A stretch of 64,000 bases of DNA from Datnioides undecimradiatus (lineage: Eukaryota > Chordata > Actinopteri > Lobotiformes > Datnioididae): contig WARS01000013.1 in assembly GCA_008933995.1 (NCBI GenBank), forward strand, positions 14,697,806 to 14,761,805. The letters run 5' to 3'. A program made the position numbers and the translations under genes. The notes below the pieces were generated by a model. The model was not told the origin of the DNA, searched no databases, and was given only the letters and a program-made list of their open reading frames with translations. This document shows, piece after piece, positions 61,301 through 64,000 of this stretch (the first letter of the stretch is position 1; the number at the start of each line of letters is the position of its first letter).

Positions 61301-63893
61301 GCAACAAAATAACAAAATGCACAAGATGAATATTGAAAAGCACGAGATCCTACTTTTTCTAAACTGATACCAATATGATTGTTTCATTCAAGGTTTCTAG
61401 ATATACATTTGTGTAATTCCAGATCCAAATAAGAAGTACAGCACATGGTTTCACAACTTCAGTTTTCCTTTTACAAATAAATCTGACTATCTCCTCTAAC
61501 ATTTAGTTAAATTTAAATTACTTAGTAACAAACAAACATATGTAAGCTGGTAAGCATCCACTGAGTGGTAAAAGATAAATGATCGACATTTCCACACCTG
61601 ATGCGTTGCAGAAGGCATCAACAGGATCTGCCATGGCTACAAAGCCTGCGGGGGTTACCACAGCAACAGGTGGAGCCACAGGAAGTGGTGCCACAGCAGG
61701 AGGAAGTGCTTCAGTTGGGACTGCAGGGAAAGCTAAAACGGAGGTAGACAGACTCTGGATATCTAAATAAAAGTGGAGGGGGGCTTTTGGCTGTTTGGGT
61801 TTGATGTAACATGAATCACTGCTTCCTTCTACACTCTGAGCACGTGCTCATCATAAGGCGGCTCACGTCTCTTCTTCACTGGCTTCATCTTGTTTTCATC
61901 TTGCAAAACCTCTCTGTGCGTTGTCTCTCACATGCATCAGGACCATGAACACTTGCTGTCTCACACTAATGAGCTCTCACATCGTCATGCCTGGGATGAA
62001 TGCTCACCCCAAGATGGCTTCCTAAATAACTTTCTTGTGCTCCCTGGTCTGTAGACTAACACTGCACAGGCAGGTGCTACTGTTATTGACATGTCGTCTG
62101 CTGGAGGCACTATTGTTGACATGACATCAGCTGGATCGAGGGGTGGGGGTCCTAAAGAGATGTCAAAGGTAACAGTGTCATCATGACAAAAGTGCCTATT
62201 GGTGCATCTTTCTCATGTATTTACATTACTGCTGACTGCTATCCTGAAATTTCCATTGATTTGATTGATTAGAAATTTGATGACCTTTTATCTTTCAGTG
62301 AGAATGTATTCCCATCATATTGTAATGTCTTGTGAAAAAAGGATGATTCCTGTTGGTCAAGCCATATGCTTGTGGGAAACAAACATGATGTGTGTGTCAC
62401 CTGCTTCACCAACGAAACAACCACATTCACAGGATCTTTTTTTCACAACACCCATGTTTGCTTATTGTTACAGTGAATTTCTTTTGGTTTATTGTAGAGT
62501 ATTAGATTTGCAGAATAGCTTGTGACTACAAACCAGCTGACTCTCAAGACACAGTGTGAGGACTTCCTGAATACACCAAATGTTCTGTGCTTGCTGAATT
62601 GCAATCCCATATCAATATCAAAATCAATTTTAAGAGTTTAGAAAAAGGTCAGCAGGACTGTAAAAGTATACAGTGTTCTTAGCTAAAAGTACCAGCATTT
62701 AACTGTACACACAGATCAGTGGTCAGATTAATATCAGTAGACCTCAGTGATTAATAACTCAGCACATTTTCAACATGTACTTTTGCTGTAATTGGACTAC
62801 AGTGGCGGAGCTGACCATTGAGAGTGTTGTGGAATATCTCCTGCTTTGTTTTCACTAACACGGTTTAAAATATTGTCCAAGCCTCTTGTCAATATGCCTA
62901 CATGCATTACAAGTGCTGTAAATGGTTCATCTTTCATCGTTGTGCTTGTTGTTGAGTAATCATTTGGCTACGTGTTTGTAGACTGCACCCATCACCCAAG
63001 TCAAAGCAACAGCTACAGTTCCCTCTCCTGCTGCCGGAGCAGGTCCAGCTACCGGCATTTCAGCGACCACTGCAGTGACCAAACCTAAAGAGTCCCCTAA
63101 AGACACAGCCAAGGTAGACCTGACTGCTTCAGGCTGCTGGGGCTTTTGTCGCCTACATATTTACCTCAAGGTGTACCTTTTGAGGCTTGGTCATTTTATT
63201 TCATTCTTACTTTCTGCAACATCTTCTTTGTGTGGCAGAGTCTCAGTGTTACTTTCTTTACTCTGAGATATCGTCATCTCAGATACTTGTCTTGGACATT
63301 GCTCATTTTGGGAGCTTCTTTAAAAACAGGTCATTTTGTCCTCTCTTTTCTGCCTTGGAGATGACCCTTTGGGAAGTATAAAGGACTTTTGTTCTTAACT
63401 CTGCAGCCCTTTGCTCAGCATGCCCGCGCTTGTTATTGTATTCGCAAACAGTGCACGCCTGTCCCCTTGCAACACCATACATACATCATAAACCTGAGTC
63501 AGCCAGAGGAAACGGATGGAGTGGAGAGGGATGCAGTTTGCTGGTGTGTCTTCTTGGGTTAATTTCATTGCACAACACCTGCTGATACATCTACACTCAA
63601 GACAAGTTCAACAAGTTCATCTTTCTTTTGCTGAAGTCAGTCCCTCACTGTCCTGGGTTTCATTCGTTTCTTTGGGTATCTTACTGACTTTGGCATGCAC
63701 AGTGGACATGTAATTTGACTTGGCTTGTACTTGAAAATTTGTTGTATTTTAGAGTGCCACTGCCATCACAACACTCAAAGCTGATCTACCTAAAGTTGAT
63801 CCTGCTAAAACATCAAATCCAGCAGCTACAGCTGCAACTGGAGATGTGTCTGTGCAGGGGAAGAAACAAGAAGCTAAACCGACCCAAACGAAG
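39415..63893 (+). CDS. cast: cast gene, calpastatin, 5' part (continues past right edge)
   Basis: Calpastatin is the specific cytosolic inhibitor of calpains 1 and 2. Plus-strand coding exons: alternative first exons 39415-39471 and 44200-44274, then 59561-59629, 61612-61743, 62055-62168, 62982-63113 and 63753-63893. All are phase 0 to 0, so either first exon can join the rest in frame. The protein is low-complexity Ala/Thr/Gly/Pro/Lys, the character of the N-terminal L domain. The four inhibitory repeats (TIPPxYR core) are not in the window. Identity rests on position next to pcsk1 (as at human 5q15), strand, L-domain composition and multiple first exons as in mammalian CAST. Further small exons may have been missed in the 15-kb intron. 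Confidence 0.82.
39472..44199 (+). other. Intron/5' region between the two cast first exons
   Basis: No exon recognised. Contains a long hairpin (42217-42276), a G10 run (41724-41733) and a pyrimidine-rich stretch just before exon B (about 44030-44125). Confidence 0.65.
42217..42276. repeat. Long hairpin with miR-33-like seed in cast 5' region
   Basis: A perfect 12-bp stem (TACAGTGCATTG 42223-42234 with CAATGCACTGTA 42251-42262) continues as GTAT/ATAC (42237-42240 with 42246-42249) around a GTACA loop. It has a 6-bp outer stem AACATA/TATGTT (42217-42222 with 42271-42276) beyond an 8-nt bulge. The 5' arm contains GTGCATTG, identical to the miR-33 seed region. No expression evidence is available from sequence. 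Confidence 0.6.
44200..44274 (+). CDS. cast: cast alternative first exon B (predicted N-myristoylated)
   Basis: ATG opens MGQILSWIRGPRDGPALQDV, then AVEEQ, before a GTGTGT donor in phase 0. Gly2 with Ser6 fits the N-myristoylation consensus (MGxxxS/T), so this isoform could be membrane-tethered. The frame is open upstream, but no splice-supported extension was found. Confidence 0.75.
49291..49367 (+). repeat. Compound (TC)n(AC)n microsatellite
   Basis: About eleven TC units, then about twenty AC units ending in GCAC repeats. Confidence 0.95.
52030..52690 (-). pseudogene. Coding-like remnant of unknown origin in cast intron
   Basis: Two minus-strand frames (52380-52676 and 52030-52239) read as protein-like sequence, e.g. 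RTKLTDVAGDTDIHITATL, GELCILLTEAQVGDVKI, NVEHLESAVKMTNAAVSF. They are in different frames, broken by stops, and lack splice sites matching cast. Probably a decayed transposon or processed copy; not identified. Confidence 0.25.
53519..53550 (-). repeat. TE-end-like fragment
   Basis: Minus strand reads TGTTCCCGTTATTTTGTCCC then CCTGTAC, a phrase seen at ends of dispersed repeats in fish. Limits uncertain. Confidence 0.3.
55803..55885 (+). repeat. Teleost dispersed repeat (GGCTAACTGTTTCCCCC type)
   Basis: AGGCTAACTGTTTCCCCC, then TTTATGCTGAGCTATGCTAA and CCTGCTG...TGACTTTATATG, is the order of a common fish interspersed repeat. Confidence 0.6.
59561..59629 (+). CDS. cast: cast exon 2 (first common exon)
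   Basis: 23 codons: SKSGQAAPSPAAQVPAVKPA, then QFE. Acceptor is a long TC tract ending CTATCTGTAG; donor GTATCA. Phase 0 on both sides, so it joins either first exon. Confidence 0.75.
59630..61611 (+). other. cast intron
   Basis: A 2.0-kb intron. No other feature recognised. Confidence 0.65.
61612..61743 (+). CDS. cast: cast L-domain exon
   Basis: 44 codons, KASTGSAMATKPAGVTTATG then a Gly/Ala/Thr/Ser-rich run and GTAGKAKTE. Acceptor GCGTTGCAG, donor GTAGAC. Same length (132 nt) and phase as the exon at 62982. Confidence 0.75.
62055..62168 (+). CDS. cast: cast L-domain exon with internal repeat
   Basis: 38 codons. ATVIDMSSAGG and GTIVDMTSAGS form an imperfect tandem repeat of about ten residues, followed by GGGPKEMSK. 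Acceptor GGTCTGTAG, donor GTAACA. Confidence 0.75.
62169..62981 (+). other. cast intron
   Basis: A 0.8-kb intron with nothing recognisable. Confidence 0.65.
62982..63113 (+). CDS. cast: cast L-domain exon
   Basis: 44 codons: TAPITQVKATATVPSPAAGA, then GPATGISATTAVTKPKESPK and DTAK. Acceptor GTTTGTAG, donor GTAGAC. Confidence 0.78.
63114..63752 (+). other. cast intron
   Basis: A 0.6-kb intron. An AG after a pyrimidine stretch near 63405 looks like an acceptor, but no donor or L-domain-like frame follows. Confidence 0.6.
63753..63893 (+). CDS. cast: cast L-domain exon
   Basis: 47 codons: SATAITTLKADLPKVDPAKT, then SNPAATAATGDVSVQGKKQE and AKPTQTK. Acceptor TTGTATTTTAG, donor GTAGAA. The gene continues beyond the window. 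Confidence 0.78.
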
Positions 63894-64000
63894 GTAGAAA
63901 ATCCTGTAACTGACAGTGGTGGAGGCTGTCCTATATGTTTGCCCTGTGTATTTCCTCATTGTTTTGGGGGGGTTTAAGAATCTATCAAATCTTTTGTATT

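Noticed and set aside
63405..63530. Possible extra cast exon after CTTAACTCTGCAG
   Set aside because: Acceptor-like, but the following frame is not L-domain-like and no suitable phase-0 donor was seen.

Overview
The window is teleost fish nuclear DNA, probably from a percomorph. It has vertebrate intron-exon structure, is AT-leaning, has long CA/TC microsatellites, and carries many dispersed repeats of types common in teleosts. Four protein-coding genes can be read, and most 6-frame ORFs are noise. The species cannot be named from the sequence.

Layout. (1) Minus strand, 1-10908: ell2, the RNA polymerase II elongation factor. Eight exons are visible with consistent splice phases, about 443 residues from the start codon. 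The C-terminal occludin/ELL-homology domain lies beyond the left edge. (2) Minus strand, 15541-16499: one large terminal exon of a family GT6 (ABO / alpha-1,3-Gal / Forssman type) glycosyltransferase. It has unusual donor-pocket and active-site residues; its 5' exons are not identified. (3) Minus strand, 21153-33696: pcsk1 (PC1/3), complete in 14 exons, 775 codons plus stop. It has intact catalytic Asp, His, Asn and Ser, an intact propeptide cleavage site, a P domain and a conserved C-terminal tail. (4) Plus strand, from 39415 to the right edge: the 5' part of cast (calpastatin). There are two alternative phase-0 first exons (39415-39471 and 44200-44274), then phase-0 exons of the Ala/Thr/Gly/Pro/Lys-rich L domain. 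The calpain-inhibitory repeats lie beyond the edge.

The order ell2 - pcsk1 - cast, with pcsk1 and cast divergent, is that of human 5q15. The GT6 gene between ell2 and pcsk1 is not part of the human block.

How they work together: they are neighbours by conserved synteny, not an operon. PC1/3 cleaves prohormones in secretory granules, ELL2 speeds transcription elongation, calpastatin inhibits calpains, and the GT6 enzyme would modify glycans in the Golgi. The pcsk1 upstream region has a near-perfect REST/RE1 element and a tandem CRE pair. A CTCF-like core lies between the divergent pcsk1 and cast genes. Other notable items are two MITE-like elements with clear terminal inverted repeats, a long hairpin with a miR-33-like seed in cast, and a CxxC motif at the mature N-terminus of PC1/3. 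No CRISPR, viral, rRNA or convincing tRNA gene is present.
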